From contig NZ_PJIO01000002.1 of the NCBI RefSeq assembly GCF_002929305.1, positions 62,001-126,000 on the forward strand: a stretch of 64,000 nt of DNA. The letters are read 5' to 3'. The notes under the pieces were generated by a model. It saw only the letters and a program-made list of their open reading frames with translations, was not told where the DNA came from and made no database searches. Positions 49,567-59,509 of this stretch are shown here, piece by piece. Positions within the stretch are counted from its first letter, which is position 1. The number at the start of each line of letters is the position of its first letter. Both the position numbers and the translations under genes were made by a program. Source of the stretch: Arthrobacter sp. GMC3 (GTDB lineage Bacteria > Actinomycetota > Actinomycetes > Actinomycetales > Micrococcaceae).

Positions 49567-51056
49567 GATTTGATGTGGCAATTGTGGGGGCGGGGCCGGC
49601 CGGCCTGGCCGCAGCCGTCAACGCGGCAGAGTCGGGTTTGACAGTCGTTTTGGTGGATGCCGGAACGCAACCCGGCGGACAGTTTTGGCGTCACCCCGAC
49701 GAGGCGGCCGCAGCCGCCGCCGGAACCACGGTGGGGGAAAGTGATGGCCACCATGACTGGAAGCGCTTTGCGGACTTACGGGCCCGCCTCTACGCTCTCG
49801 AGGATAAGGGGGCCGTGGAGTATTGGCGCAACACCCAGGTGTGGCTCATTGAACCTGGCACCTCGGCAACAACCCTGCGACTGACGCCCACCGTGGCCCA
49901 TGATTCGCACGCTCCGGAAGTGGTCACCGCACGCCACATCATCTTGTGCCCCGGCGGCTACGACCGTCAGCTTCCCATTCCGGGCTGGGACCTGCCCGGT
50001 GTCATGGCAGCCGGGGGAGTCCAGGCACTCCTGAAAGGCAACCGGACAGCGGCAGGAACCGTCGCCGTCGTCGGTGGAACAGGACCATTCCTGCTACCCG
50101 TAGCCACCGGCCTTGCCACGGCTGGTGTGAAGGTGGCCGCCATTTGTGAGGCCAACAGTCCCACCGGCTGGCTGAAGAACCTGCGCGGGGCCGTTCAGGC
50201 GCCGGAGAAGGGTCCGGAAGGTCTTGAGTATGCGGCGGCACTGGCCAAACACCGGATCCCCTACCGTGTGCGTACGGCGGTGACGGCGATTCATGGAAAT
50301 GACAAGGTGGAGGCGGTCACCATCGCCAAGTTGGCTGCAGACGGTTCGGTGCTGCCGGGGACGGGCCGGCGGGTGCCGTGCGATCTCGTGGCCCTGGGCT
50401 GGGGTTTCACCGCCCAGCTGGAACTGGTGCTGGCCGCGGGGGCAGAAACCGCCGTCGACGTTGACGATTCACTTATCGCCGTGGTCGACGAGCGCTTGAG
50501 AAGCTCCGTGCCGGGTGTCAGTGTGGCGGGAGAAGCTACGGGCGTGGGTGGCGCGGCCATGGCAGTGGTGGAGGGCGAACTTGCCGCCCTGTGCGTGGCA
50601 GCAGAGGCGGGGCAGTCCAGCGCTGGCAATGCCACGTTGGGTGGGCGGATAGCCAAACTGCAACGCAACCGCGAGAGGCTGCGCGCATTCGCCGTGGCCA
50701 TGCACCGGGCCAACCCCGTCCCGGCCCGCTGGCACAGCTGGCTCACGCCCGAGACCGTGGTGTGCCGTTGCGAGGAAGTCAGCTACGGATCCTTGTGCGA
50801 CGCCCACACGGAACTCGGTGCGCAAGACGCCCGCAGCCTGAAGTCCTTCGCCCGCCCCGGCATGGGCTGGTGCCAGGGGCGCGTATGCGGCTTCGCCACC
50901 GCGTCCATTGCTGCGGATTTTGCCGGGTGCCCGACGTCGGCCGATGACTTGCGCTCCATGGCCAAGCGAACGCTCGCCGCCCCCGTGACCCTGGGGCAGC
51001 TGGCCGCCCTGACCCCTGCCATTCCCACCCCCTGCAACCCCGACGAAGGACTGTGA
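49563..51056 (+). CDS. D-hydroxyproline dehydrogenase, FAD/NAD(P)-type subunit
   Basis: A 497-residue protein like HcnB/opine oxidase subunit A. The FAD motif is 'VAIVGAGPAGLAAAVNAAESG' (4-24) and the second dinucleotide fold is 'TVAVVGGTGPFLLPVATGLATAGV'. The C-terminal BFD-like domain (about 395-465) has iron-sulfur ligands in 'VCRCEEV' and 'GWCQGRVCG'. It completes the three-subunit dehydrogenase. The start overlaps the ferredoxin stop (ATGA). Confidence 0.92.
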   Translation: MRFDVAIVGAGPAGLAAAVNAAESGLTVVLVDAGTQPGGQFWRHPDEAAAAAAGTTVGESDGHHDWKRFADLRARLYALEDKGAVEYWRNTQVWLIEPGTSATTLRLTPTVAHDSHAPEVVTARHIILCPGGYDRQLPIPGWDLPGVMAAGGVQALLKGNRTAAGTVAVVGGTGPFLLPVATGLATAGVKVAAICEANSPTGWLKNLRGAVQAPEKGPEGLEYAAALAKHRIPYRVRTAVTAIHGNDKVEAVTIAKLAADGSVLPGTGRRVPCDLVALGWGFTAQLELVLAAGAETAVDVDDSLIAVVDERLRSSVPGVSVAGEATGVGGAAMAVVEGELAALCVAAEAGQSSAGNATLGGRIAKLQRNRERLRAFAVAMHRANPVPARWHSWLTPETVVCRCEEVSYGSLCDAHTELGAQDARSLKSFARPGMGWCQGRVCGFATASIAADFAGCPTSADDLRSMAKRTLAAPVTLGQLAALTPAIPTPCNPDEGL

Positions 51057-51058
51057 CC

Positions 51059-52522
51059 ATGACTGCGCACACCGACACCACCACTGCCGAGGAACTCGAG
51101 AATATTCTCGCCGCCGCGGATGCCGCCAGCGCTGACTGGGCCCAGCGCACGGCCGCCGAGCGGGCGGGCGCCCTCGTGGCCATTGCCGACGCCCTTGACG
51201 CCGCCGCGCCGGAGCTGGTCCCCGTGGCCCAGGAAGAGACAAACTTGCCGACCGCCCGGCTGAACGGGGAGCTGAAACGCACCACGTTCCAGCTGCGGCT
51301 CTTCGCCGAAATGCTGGCAGATGGCGGCTACCTTGATGCCCGCATTGACCATGGCGACGCCGCCTGGCCCATGGGCGCCCGCCCCGACATTCGCCGCGTC
51401 CTTGAACCACTTGGCCCGGTGCTGGTGTTTGCCGCCAGCAACTTCCCGTTTGCCTTCAGCGTCCTGGGTGGGGACACCTGTTCGGCGCTCGCCGCCGGGT
51501 GCTCAGTCGTCGTGAAGGTGCACTCGGGGCACCCGCGTCTGTCGGCCGCCGTCGGACGCATCGCCACTGACGCTCTCCGCGAGGCGGGCGCCCCCGAGGG
51601 CTTGCTGGCGTTGGTGTACGGCACCCAGGGAGGCCGGGATGCGCTCCTTGACCCGCGGATCAAGGCCGGGGCGTTCACAGGCTCCATCCCCGGCGGGCGT
51701 GCCCTGTTTGACCTGGCTAACTCCCGCCCGGAGCCGATCCCGTTCTACGGCGAATTGGGCAGCGTGAACCCCGTATTCGTCACCGAGGCGGCCGCCGCTG
51801 CCCGTGGCCCGGAGATCGTGTCCGAGTTCGTGGCCTCTTTCACCATGGGCGCCGGCCAGTTCTGCACCAAACCGGGCATCTTGTTGGTGCCCGAAGCGTC
51901 GTCGATGGTTGCGGAGCTATCCGAGGCCTCTCGCCCGGCACCGGCCATGCTGCTCAACGAGCGGATCCAGTCCGGCTACACCGCCTCGCTTGAGGAATTG
52001 TTGAAGCACGACGCCGTCGCCCCCTTGGGTGGGACCGAGGACATCCTCGCGTTCCCGCCTGCGCCGGCCCTGAGCGTCACCACGGCCTCAGCATTGCTTG
52101 CCGATCCCGAGGGCTTGATCACCGAATGCTTCGGCCCGTCGGCCCTGGTTGCCAGCTACCAGTCCGAGGAAGAGCTACTTGCCGTGGCGCGCATCCTCGA
52201 CGGCCAGCTGACAGCCACCATCCAGGGCGAGGATACAGACGCCGTTGCACCCGAATTGGTGCGGGTACTGGCCGGCAAGGCGGGCCGGGTGCTGTGGAAC
52301 CAGTGGCCCACCGGAGTCTCGGTCACGTACGCGCAGCAACACGGCGGACCGTACCCTGCCACCACTGCGCCCACCTCCACATCCGTGGGTACCGCGAGCA
52401 TCAGCCGCTTCCTGCGCCCGGTGGCCTACCAGGGCCTGCCCGCGCACCTGCTGCCCGGCGCCCTGCGCGATGAGAACCCGCTGGGGATCCCACAACGGGT
52501 GAACGGCGCGCTCGCTATCTGA
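51059..52522 (+). CDS. 2-oxoglutarate semialdehyde dehydrogenase
   Basis: A 487-residue aldehyde dehydrogenase of the KGSADH branch. The substrate/cofactor region has 'LVFAASNFPFAFSVLGGDTCSALAAGCSVVVK' and 'GAFTGSIPGGRALFDLA'. The general base is in 'PFYGELGSVNPVF' and the catalytic Cys in 'MGAGQFCTKPG'. It oxidises the deaminase product to 2-oxoglutarate, ending the hydroxyproline path. ATG 51059 is chosen over GTG 51053 because GAAGGA lies eight bases upstream. A hairpin repeat follows its stop. Confidence 0.93.
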   Translation: MTAHTDTTTAEELENILAAADAASADWAQRTAAERAGALVAIADALDAAAPELVPVAQEETNLPTARLNGELKRTTFQLRLFAEMLADGGYLDARIDHGDAAWPMGARPDIRRVLEPLGPVLVFAASNFPFAFSVLGGDTCSALAAGCSVVVKVHSGHPRLSAAVGRIATDALREAGAPEGLLALVYGTQGGRDALLDPRIKAGAFTGSIPGGRALFDLANSRPEPIPFYGELGSVNPVFVTEAAAAARGPEIVSEFVASFTMGAGQFCTKPGILLVPEASSMVAELSEASRPAPAMLLNERIQSGYTASLEELLKHDAVAPLGGTEDILAFPPAPALSVTTASALLADPEGLITECFGPSALVASYQSEEELLAVARILDGQLTATIQGEDTDAVAPELVRVLAGKAGRVLWNQWPTGVSVTYAQQHGGPYPATTAPTSTSVGTASISRFLRPVAYQGLPAHLLPGALRDENPLGIPQRVNGALAI

Positions 52523-52539
52523 GCTCGATCGCGGGGATC

Positions 52540-52639
52540 GGGTGGCAAGCTGGCTTTTTCTCGGCGACTTCCCGGCCGTCGGCCGCGGGCGGCCTCAGGC
52601 CTCCTTGACGTCGCCTACGAAAAAGCCAGCCAGCCACCC
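52540..52639 (+). repeat. Intergenic hairpin repeat, copy B
   Basis: About 100 bases with outer arms starting GGGTGGC and ending GCCACCC. CTGGCTTTTTC pairs with GAAAAAGCCAG, GGCGAC with GTCGCC, and the apical GGCCG-CGGG-CGGCC is present. The outer arm and the CCGGCC segment differ from copy A but stay paired. It fills almost the whole gap between two convergent genes (52522 and 52647), where it probably also ends transcription. Confidence 0.8.
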
Positions 52640-52646
52640 CTCGTGG

Positions 52647-53753
52647 CTAGAAGCCGGAGGCCTTGCGGTAGCGCTGCATCTGCTGGTGGCGGCGTTGCAA
52701 ACTGTCGCGGCGGGGTGTCTGCTCCAGGGCCGGATCCTCGGCCGTGAGGTCGATGTGGGACTGGCCAAACTGCCACAGCAATAGGTCATCGAGCAGCCGG
52801 TCGGGGCCGGGGGAGTACCTGTGGTCTAGGGCCTTGCGCACATTGGAGATGATCTTGGGCTGCAGCAGTGCCGCCAGGTCAATCGTCTTGGTGAGTCCGT
52901 GCGCGGCAACCAGCTCCGCAGCCCAGCCCCAGTCGTCGTCGGCCTTCCTGTCGACGTGCGGCAGAAGCGTCTGCCAGACCGCTTTGATCCGGTTGGGGGT
53001 CAGGGAAACTTTGCCCTCGCCGTCGGCATCCCAAAAACTGGTGACAGTCTCATACCTGTCGTGCAGCTCCGAAAATGCCTGCTCAACGGTCTCCAGCATG
53101 GCCGCCGTGGCGGTGAACTGCCGGTCAAAGTAGGGGCTCCAGGCGCGTGGATCCTGTGCTTTGAAGCGGATATCGTGCTCAATCTCGCTCCACGCATGCG
53201 CAAACACGGTGCGGATCTGGCACTCGAACAGGTAGCTGCCGTTGGCCTTTGTCTCCGGATCCAGCACCTCCTGATAGGCCTTCACCATGTCATTTTGGAT
53301 GCTGCGCAGGATCAGGTGGCGGCTGGAGTACCCATACGTGCCGGACTCGATGGAGCCGATGTCCTTTTCCCTGTCGCCGCGGCAGTCAAAAATGCTTCGA
53401 CGGCGCTTGATCAGGTTCGCGGCCTGCGCATTCTCACCGGGAAGGGTGGTGATGACACGCACGCCCACCATGTCGGTCAGGTTGCGCAACGGCTCCGGAA
53501 ATTGCAGGGCGGGCGCGGAGTCGGGCTCCGGGGCCACCATGCGTGAGGCCTTTTCCCGGAAAGATTCAACGGATTTGGTGCGGCTGGTGATGAAAAGCGG
53601 CTTGTCTTCGGCCTCTTCCATGACCTCGCGAACCAGAGATTCCATCTCCGCGGTGACCCGTTCCAACTGTGGCCGGGCACGTTCGTACGCGGCGACGGAG
53701 GCGATGACGGACGGACGCAGCGAATCGTCCAGGCGCTCCCAGTAGCTACTCAT
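52647..53753 (-). CDS. RelA/SpoT-domain alarmone synthetase, stand-alone
   Basis: A 368-residue protein with one (p)ppGpp synthetase domain at about 70-220: 'RNLTDMVGVRVITTLPGEN', 'TYGYSSRHLIL', and 'FECQIRTVFAHAWSEIEHDIRFK', which carry the catalytic and nucleotide-binding residues. There is no HD hydrolase or TGS domain, so it is a small alarmone synthetase with a long C-terminal helical extension (about 230-368) that may mediate oligomerisation. ATG 53753 gives a natural start (MSSYWERLDD). The upstream frame is low-complexity and antisense to pfkB. Confidence 0.88.
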   Translation of the reverse strand: MSSYWERLDDSLRPSVIASVAAYERARPQLERVTAEMESLVREVMEEAEDKPLFITSRTKSVESFREKASRMVAPEPDSAPALQFPEPLRNLTDMVGVRVITTLPGENAQAANLIKRRRSIFDCRGDREKDIGSIESGTYGYSSRHLILRSIQNDMVKAYQEVLDPETKANGSYLFECQIRTVFAHAWSEIEHDIRFKAQDPRAWSPYFDRQFTATAAMLETVEQAFSELHDRYETVTSFWDADGEGKVSLTPNRIKAVWQTLLPHVDRKADDDWGWAAELVAAHGLTKTIDLAALLQPKIISNVRKALDHRYSPGPDRLLDDLLLWQFGQSHIDLTAEDPALEQTPRRDSLQRRHQQMQRYRKASGF

Positions 53754-53857
53754 GTCTTCGAGCCTAAACGTCACGACCCTGCTGCGCGAGCGACGCACCC
53801 AATGCTCACCTCCTGTTCTTTCGGCAGTCTTTCCAGGGATGGCCGTAGGCTGGTGCC

Positions 53858-54802
53858 ATGCTGACGGTAATTGGTGAGGCCCTGATCGATGAAGTAGTGC
53901 GCCCGGGTCAGGCGGCGCTCCCTCACGTTGGGGGAAGTCCCCTGAACGTGGCGGTGGGGCTGGCGCGGCTGGGGCACCCCGTGCAATTTCTTGGTCGTTT
54001 TGGCCGTGACGCCTACGGTGACATGGTGGCGGGGCACCTGCGCGAAAATGACGTGCTGGTCCCGGTGGCCCCGGACGCGCACCCAACCTCCGTTGCCCGT
54101 GCCGTATTGGATGACGCAGGCGCCGCCAGCTACGAATTTTCGCTGACCTGGGAACTGCCAGCCGTGGCCCCGGGCCCCGGTGGCGCCCCGAACTTCATGC
54201 TCACCGCCACCACGTTGCTGCACACCGGTTCCATTGCCACCATGCTGGCGCCCGGAGCGGAGCAGGTGTTTGCGGCAGTGGTCGCGGCGCACCCTTCGGC
54301 CACCATTTCCTATGACCCCAACTGCCGGCCCAGTATCATCACCAACGTTGACTATGCTCGGGCGCAGGCGGAGAAGTTCGTCAGGCTGTCCGACGTCGTG
54401 AAGGCCTCCGATGAGGACCTGGCCTGGCTGTACCCGGGCGTGGACCCGCTGGAATCGGCCCGCACCTGGCTGGCGTTGGCAGGAGAGGAAGGTCCCGCCG
54501 TAGTGGTTGTCACCCAGGGAGGAGGCGGCCCGTGGGCTGTTTGCGCTGCCGGTGAGGCCCAATGCGCGGTGCCAGCCACCACCGTGGTGGACACCGTGGG
54601 CGCGGGGGACTCGTTCATGGCTGCCTTGTTGGCAGCCCTGGTTGAGCGGGAACTCGATGGCGCCCAACGCCGTCCAGCCCTCTGCGCCATCAGCTGCGAA
54701 CAGTTGGAGGAAGTGCTCCGCTATGCCGCCCGCGCGGCTGCGATCACCGTTTCCCGGGCCGGTGCCAATCCGCCCACCCACGCCGAACTCTTGGAAGGCT
54801 GA
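53858..54802 (+). CDS. PfkB family carbohydrate kinase, probable fructokinase
   Basis: A 314-residue sugar kinase. The N-terminal glycine pair is '[18 protein letters not shown]' and '[23 protein letters not shown]'. The catalytic Asp and anion hole are in '[16 protein letters not shown]' (about 247-262). The lid strand and 'YDPNCRPSI' (about 150) resemble fructokinases, although the sugar is not certain. Four bases separate it from the next gene. Confidence 0.88.
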   Translation: MLTVIGEALIDEVVRPGQAALPHVGGSPLNVAVGLARLGHPVQFLGRFGRDAYGDMVAGHLRENDVLVPVAPDAHPTSVARAVLDDAGAASYEFSLTWELPAVAPGPGGAPNFMLTATTLLHTGSIATMLAPGAEQVFAAVVAAHPSATISYDPNCRPSIITNVDYARAQAEKFVRLSDVVKASDEDLAWLYPGVDPLESARTWLALAGEEGPAVVVVTQGGGGPWAVCAAGEAQCAVPATTVVDTVGAGDSFMAALLAALVERELDGAQRRPALCAISCEQLEEVLRYAARAAAITVSRAGANPPTHAELLEG

Positions 54803-54806
54803 GCAC

Positions 54807-55340
54807 ATGTACGACTACGACCCCTACACATTCCTCACCCCTGTTCCGGGCTTTACACTCACCAGCACCTCCCTCACAGACGGGGCCACAATGCCCTTGG
54901 CACAGGTCAATGCTGGCGGGCATCCGGGCGGCCTGGACCTGTCCCCGCAATTGTCATGGGCGGGGTTCCCTGCCGGCACCCGCAGCTTTGCCATCACCAT
55001 GCTCGACCCCGACGCGCCCACAGCTTCCGGTTTTTGGCACTGGGCCGTGGCCGACGTGCCGGCGTCCGTGACGAGCCTGGTAGAAGGTGCAGGCGATGCT
55101 CGCGAATCGGCCGGCCTGCCCGTTGGTTCGTTGACCCTAAAGAACGACGCCGGGTTCCCCGGATACATGGGTTCGGCCCCTCCCGCCGGGCATGGTCCCC
55201 ACAGGTACATGCTGGTGGTGCACGCCGTGGACGTGGCCTCGCTTGAGTTGCCGGCGGATGCCACCCCGGCAGTACTGGGCTTCAACCTGCATTTTCACAC
55301 CCTGGCGCGGGCCCGCCTGACGGGCGTCTTCGAGGCGTAG
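54807..55340 (+). CDS. YbhB/YbcL family Raf kinase inhibitor-like protein
   Basis: A 177-residue PEBP-fold protein with '[41 protein letters not shown]', then '[24 protein letters not shown]', the two sides of the anion-binding pocket. Function in bacteria is unknown. ATG 54807 is 4 bases after the kinase stop, so it is co-transcribed. Confidence 0.92.
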   Translation: MYDYDPYTFLTPVPGFTLTSTSLTDGATMPLAQVNAGGHPGGLDLSPQLSWAGFPAGTRSFAITMLDPDAPTASGFWHWAVADVPASVTSLVEGAGDARESAGLPVGSLTLKNDAGFPGYMGSAPPAGHGPHRYMLVVHAVDVASLELPADATPAVLGFNLHFHTLARARLTGVFEA

Positions 55341-55376
55341 CGGGCGGCGGTGAGCGGAAGTTCGGTAGCCTTGGGT

Positions 55377-56186
55377 ATGCGCTTAATTGCCAGTGACATT
55401 GACGGAACCATCCTGGGCCACGACGGCACCATCAGCCAGCGGACCATCGAGGCCTTCGCGAGGGCTGCGGCCGCGGGGGTCGAGATCGTGTTTGTCACGG
55501 GCCGCCCGCCGCGCTGGCTTGACCCGATCCGTGAACAAATCGGGCACACCGGAACTGCCATCTGCTCCAACGGCGCCGTGACCTACGACCTCAGCAGCGA
55601 GTGCGTTATCGACTCCCACGTCCTGGACTGGGACACCGTGGACCAGGTCCGGACCATTGTCATGAGCCTCGCCCCGAAGCCCTACTTCGCTCTGGAGTCC
55701 CTCACCGGTCTCCACGTTGAAGATGGTTTCTACGGCAACCACACCTCGCCTTTCGGGGTAGGAATCATCCCCTCGGCACTGACCCCTGACATGGCTGATG
55801 GCGGGATCGTGAAAATGCTGGCCGTGCTGCATTCCGGCAACGCTGATGAATTCATGAACCTGGTCACCCCCAGCATCGGCAAGCTCATCTCGGTCACCCA
55901 CTCGGCCCCCGAAATTGCTCTGCTGGAAATGGGCCCACTGGGCGTCAACAAGGCCGTCACGCTCGCCGAATACGCCGCCGCGCGCGGCATTGACGCCGCC
56001 GACGTAGTGGCATTTGGCGACATGCCCAATGACATTGAAATGCTGGCCTGGGCCGGTGCCGGCTATGCCATGGCGAGTGGGCATCCGGATGCCCTGGCGG
56101 CCGCCCGGCTGACGGCTCCGCGCTTTGAGGACGACGGCGTGGCCCAAGTCATCGAGGCACGCCTGGCCGCGCTCCACCTGGCATAG
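55377..56186 (+). CDS. Cof-type HAD phosphatase
   Basis: A 269-residue HAD hydrolase. Motif I is 'IASDIDGTILGHDG' (nucleophile Asp6), motif II 'FVTGRPPRW', motif III Lys in 'LGVNKAVTLAEYA', and motif IV 'DVVAFGDMPNDIEML'. This is the sugar-phosphate type with a C2 cap. ATG 55377 is chosen because it puts motif I at the very N-terminus. A GTG at 55350 would add nine residues. Confidence 0.9.
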   Translation: MRLIASDIDGTILGHDGTISQRTIEAFARAAAAGVEIVFVTGRPPRWLDPIREQIGHTGTAICSNGAVTYDLSSECVIDSHVLDWDTVDQVRTIVMSLAPKPYFALESLTGLHVEDGFYGNHTSPFGVGIIPSALTPDMADGGIVKMLAVLHSGNADEFMNLVTPSIGKLISVTHSAPEIALLEMGPLGVNKAVTLAEYAAARGIDAADVVAFGDMPNDIEMLAWAGAGYAMASGHPDALAAARLTAPRFEDDGVAQVIEARLAALHLA

Positions 56187-56196
56187 GGAGGCGGCT

Positions 56197-56976
56197 GTGG
56201 ACGAGACGAAGCCGTACCTGGGGTCGGCCCATCCGGTGGCGATCGCGCATCGAGGATTCTCCTTGGACGGGCTGGAAAACTCGCTTGCGGCGTTCACCGC
56301 CGCGCTCGCTCAGGGCTACCAGTACGTTGAAACCGACATCAACACCACGGCCGACGGGGTGACCGTGGTCTTCCACGACGCCTCCTTGGACCGGACCACA
56401 GACCAGGCAGGGCTGATAGCCCAACTGCCCTACACGGCAGTCCGCAAAGCCCTGATTGGCGGGCGGGAGCCTATCGCCACGCTGCGCGAATTCTTTGCCG
56501 CGCTACCCACCGCACGGTTCAACATTGACGTCAAGGACGCCGGATCGGTGGCCACGCTCGCGGCGCTCATTGAGGAACTTGGCCTGCATGACCGGGTCTG
56601 TGTGGCGTCGTTCTCCGATAAACGCCGGCGTCAGGTGCTGGCTAGGCTGAGCAAGCCGGTGGCGAGTTCGCCGGGCAGGAATCTGATGGCCGCCTACGCC
56701 CTGCTGGGCCCCTGGCTGCCGGCCCGGCTCATGCGGGCGCTCATGCACGACGTGGATGTGCTGCAGATCCCGCGCAGCTTCGGGAAGCTGAACCTCGTCT
56801 CGCGGCGATCCGTGACGCGGGCCCACCGGCTGGGGCTGAAAATCCATGTCTGGACCATCAACGATCCGGCGCAGATGAACGAACTTTTTGACCTGGGCGT
56901 GGACGGCATCATGACCGACAGGGCTGACCTGCTCGCGGACGTCATGCGGGCGCGCGGATACTGGCCGGCACCGTAA
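56197..56976 (+). CDS. Glycerophosphodiester phosphodiesterase
   Basis: A 259-residue TIM-barrel enzyme that splits glycerophosphodiesters. The active-site motif is 'IAHRGFSLDGLENSLAAF', followed by 'VETDINTTADGVTVVFHDASLDRTT', which has the metal-binding Glu and Asp and the second catalytic His. 'NIDVKDAGS' supplies another ligand. It ends with 'VWTINDPAQMNELFDLGVDGIMTDR'. GTG 56197 has GGGAGG upstream. Confidence 0.92.
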   Translation: MDETKPYLGSAHPVAIAHRGFSLDGLENSLAAFTAALAQGYQYVETDINTTADGVTVVFHDASLDRTTDQAGLIAQLPYTAVRKALIGGREPIATLREFFAALPTARFNIDVKDAGSVATLAALIEELGLHDRVCVASFSDKRRRQVLARLSKPVASSPGRNLMAAYALLGPWLPARLMRALMHDVDVLQIPRSFGKLNLVSRRSVTRAHRLGLKIHVWTINDPAQMNELFDLGVDGIMTDRADLLADVMRARGYWPAP

Positions 56977-57005
56977 CATGGGCCCCGGGCTGGCAGGATG
57001 GAACC

Positions 57006-58121
57006 ATGCGAATTTTGATTGCACCGGATAAGTTCAAGGGCACCCTGACAGGCGTCGAGGCGGCCGCCGCCATGAGCGAGGGGGCGCTGCGCGTCTACCC
57101 CGAGGCCGTTGTGACAACGTTGCCAGTGGCCGACGGCGGCGAAGGCACCCTTGAAGCGGCCGTGGCCGCAGGTTTCGAGGAACGATTCAACACGGTGGTG
57201 GGGCCCATTATCAAGCCCGCCGGCGCCGTGTGGGGGTTCCACCCGCAGAGCCACGTGGCTGTCATTGAGACGGCACAAGCCAGCGGCTATCTGCTGTGCG
57301 AACCCACGGTGGAAAACTCGCTGCGCGCCCATTCCTACGGTTCCGGGCAGCTGATTGTCGCTGCGCTCGAGGCCGGTGCCACCGAAATTATCTTGGGCCT
57401 GGGTGGGTCGGCCATGACCGATGCCGGCTCCGGTGCGCTGCGTGCCTTGGGCCTGAAATTGGTGGACGCCCAAGGAAATCTGGTGCCGTTGGGTGGCGGG
57501 TCCCTGCTCGATGTGGTTGCCATCGACGCCACCGGCCTGGACCCGCGACTTGCCGCGGTCAAGGTGCGGATGGCAGTTGACGTGGACAACCCGCTGTTCG
57601 GCTACAACGGCGCAGCCCATGTCTTCTCCGCCCAAAAGGGTGCCGACGCCGACGCCGTGGAGAAGCTCGACGCCGGGCTCCGTCACCTGGCCTCCCTGGT
57701 CCGGGAAGCCACCGGGGTGGACGTCGACATTGCCGGATCCGGTGCCGCCGGCGGGTTCCCGGCCCTCTTCCTGGCCTATGCTGGCGCCACTGTTGAGCGC
57801 GGCTTTGACCTGGTGTCCGAGATGATCGGGCTGGATGCGGCCTTGGACGACACCGACCTGGTCATCACCGGCGAAGGGTCAATGGATGAGCAGTCCCTGT
57901 CCGGGAAGGCGCCCATCGGTGTTGCCGACGCCGCCCACGCGAGGGGACTACCCGTCGTCGTGGTTGCCGGACGGATCACCGTGACACCGGCCGAACTGGC
58001 CAAGCACGGTGTGGTTGCGGCCGTCAGCGCCACCGACGTGGCAGGATCGCCCGAGGCTGCCCTGGCCGCCGCCGCCCGCTACACCACCCTGGCAACCTCC
58101 GAAGCGCTCAACGGTATCTAG
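57006..58121 (+). CDS. Glycerate kinase
   Basis: A 371-residue GlxK/GarK-type (GK-II) kinase: 'IAPDKFKGTLTGVEAAAAMSEG', 'LPVADGGEGTLEA', 'LGLGGSAMTDAGSGALRALG' and 'GEGSMDEQSLSGKAPIGVA'. It phosphorylates D-glycerate. It starts 30 bases after the GDPD gene, so a shared role in three-carbon metabolism is plausible. It is convergent with the NCS2 permease. The 50-base gap holds only a short GGTGG/CCACC hairpin. Confidence 0.93.
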   Translation: MRILIAPDKFKGTLTGVEAAAAMSEGALRVYPEAVVTTLPVADGGEGTLEAAVAAGFEERFNTVVGPIIKPAGAVWGFHPQSHVAVIETAQASGYLLCEPTVENSLRAHSYGSGQLIVAALEAGATEIILGLGGSAMTDAGSGALRALGLKLVDAQGNLVPLGGGSLLDVVAIDATGLDPRLAAVKVRMAVDVDNPLFGYNGAAHVFSAQKGADADAVEKLDAGLRHLASLVREATGVDVDIAGSGAAGGFPALFLAYAGATVERGFDLVSEMIGLDAALDDTDLVITGEGSMDEQSLSGKAPIGVADAAHARGLPVVVVAGRITVTPAELAKHGVVAAVSATDVAGSPEAALAAAARYTTLATSEALNGI

Positions 58122-58171
58122 CCCCCGAACCGCTGGTGGAACAAGCCACCGCCGTGTAGCTGTGGCGAGGC

Positions 58172-59476
58172 CTAGTGCGCTGCGGCTTCCTTTTCCGGCT
58201 CCAACGGGTCGGTGGCGGTGCCGCGCCACTTCGCCAGGGCGTTCATGCCGTGGTAGATGACCAGGGCGGCGGTGGTTCCGAGCGCGATGCCAGCGAACTG
58301 CAGGTTGCCGATGGTCCAGGTGAAGTCGGCGACGCCGATGATCAGGGCGACGGCGGCAGTGGTCAAGTTGATGTTGTTGGAGAAGTTGACCTTGTTCTGC
58401 ACCCAGATGCGCACTCCCAGGACGCCAATCATGCCGTACAGGAGTGTGGCCGCGCCGCCCAGAACACCAACGGGGACGGTGGCAATCAATTCCCCGAATT
58501 TGGGTGAGAAGCTCAGCAAAAGTGCCGCGATGCCAGCCACAAAGTAGGCTGCGGTGGAGTACACCTTGGTGGCGGCCATGACGCCAATGTTTTCCGCGTA
58601 GGTGGTGGTGCCCGAGCCGCCGCCGAAGCCTGCCAGAGTGGTGGCAACGCCGTCGGCAATCAAGGCGCGGCCGGCGTAGGGGTCAAGGTTTTCACCTGTC
58701 ATTAGCGCAACAGACTTCACGTGGCCGATGTTCTCTGCCACCAGCACCAACACCACGGGGATGAACAGGCCAAGGACGGCAAAGTGGAACGTGGGTGTCT
58801 GGAAGTGGGGGAGACCGATCCAGCTGGCGTCGTTGATCTTGGAGAAGTCCACCTCGCTGCGCATGACGGCCACGAGGTAGCCGATCACCACGCCCACCAG
58901 GATCGCCAGGCGGCCTAGGATTCCGCGGAAAAGGACGCTGACTAAGATGATGACCGCAAGGGTGATGACCGCCGTGACAGGGGCCAGCTTGACGTTGTTC
59001 CATGCTGCCGGAGCCAGGTTGAGCCCGATCAACGCCACAATGGTCCCGGTGACCGGTGCCGGCATAAGCCGGTTGATCCACGAAGCGCCGAATTTTTGCA
59101 CCACCAGGCCAATCACAGCAAGAGTCACGCCAGCAACCACCACGCCACCCAAGGCACCGGCCACGCCAAATTGCTGCTGCGAGGCCAGGATCGGGGCGAT
59201 GAACGCGAAGCTGGAACCCAGGTAGCTGGGGACGCGACCGCGGGTCAGGATCAAAAAGAAAATGGTGCCAATACCGGAGAAGAACAAGGTGGTTGCCGGC
59301 GGCATGCCGGTGATCAGAGGCACCAGGAAGGTTGCGCCAAACATGGCCACCACGTGCTGGAGACCAATGCCGATGGTGCGCGGCCAGCTCAACCGTTCGT
59401 CGGGCGAGACCACCTGTCCTGGCTCAATTGTTTTGCCGTCCCCGTGGATACTCCATTTAGTGCCCAACAAACTCAT
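58172..59476 (-). CDS. NCS2 uracil/xanthine permease
   Basis: A 434-residue nucleobase:cation symporter-2. It has 14-helix family features: 'GIGLQHVVAMFGATFLVPLITGM', 'VVLVLVAENIGHVKSV' and 'GFGGGSGTTTYAENIGVMAATKVYS', whose Glu residues mark the uracil branch. The ATG at 59476 (MSLLGTKWSIHG) has AGGAAAGG upstream. An earlier start would add 46 non-homologous residues. A 14-bp palindrome lies 34 bases before the start. Confidence 0.92.
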   Translation of the reverse strand: MSLLGTKWSIHGDGKTIEPGQVVSPDERLSWPRTIGIGLQHVVAMFGATFLVPLITGMPPATTLFFSGIGTIFFLILTRGRVPSYLGSSFAFIAPILASQQQFGVAGALGGVVVAGVTLAVIGLVVQKFGASWINRLMPAPVTGTIVALIGLNLAPAAWNNVKLAPVTAVITLAVIILVSVLFRGILGRLAILVGVVIGYLVAVMRSEVDFSKINDASWIGLPHFQTPTFHFAVLGLFIPVVLVLVAENIGHVKSVALMTGENLDPYAGRALIADGVATTLAGFGGGSGTTTYAENIGVMAATKVYSTAAYFVAGIAALLLSFSPKFGELIATVPVGVLGGAATLLYGMIGVLGVRIWVQNKVNFSNNINLTTAAVALIIGVADFTWTIGNLQFAGIALGTTAALVIYHGMNALAKWRGTATDPLEPEKEAAAH

Positions 59477-59509
59477 AGCGTGCCTTTCCTGTGCAATGCC
59501 CTCATCATC

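Noticed and set aside
53754-54086. N-terminal extension of the alarmone synthetase upstream to 54086
   Set aside because: The added 111 residues are Pro/Arg/Gly-rich low complexity, antisense to the PfkB gene, and the ATG at 53753 gives a natural start.
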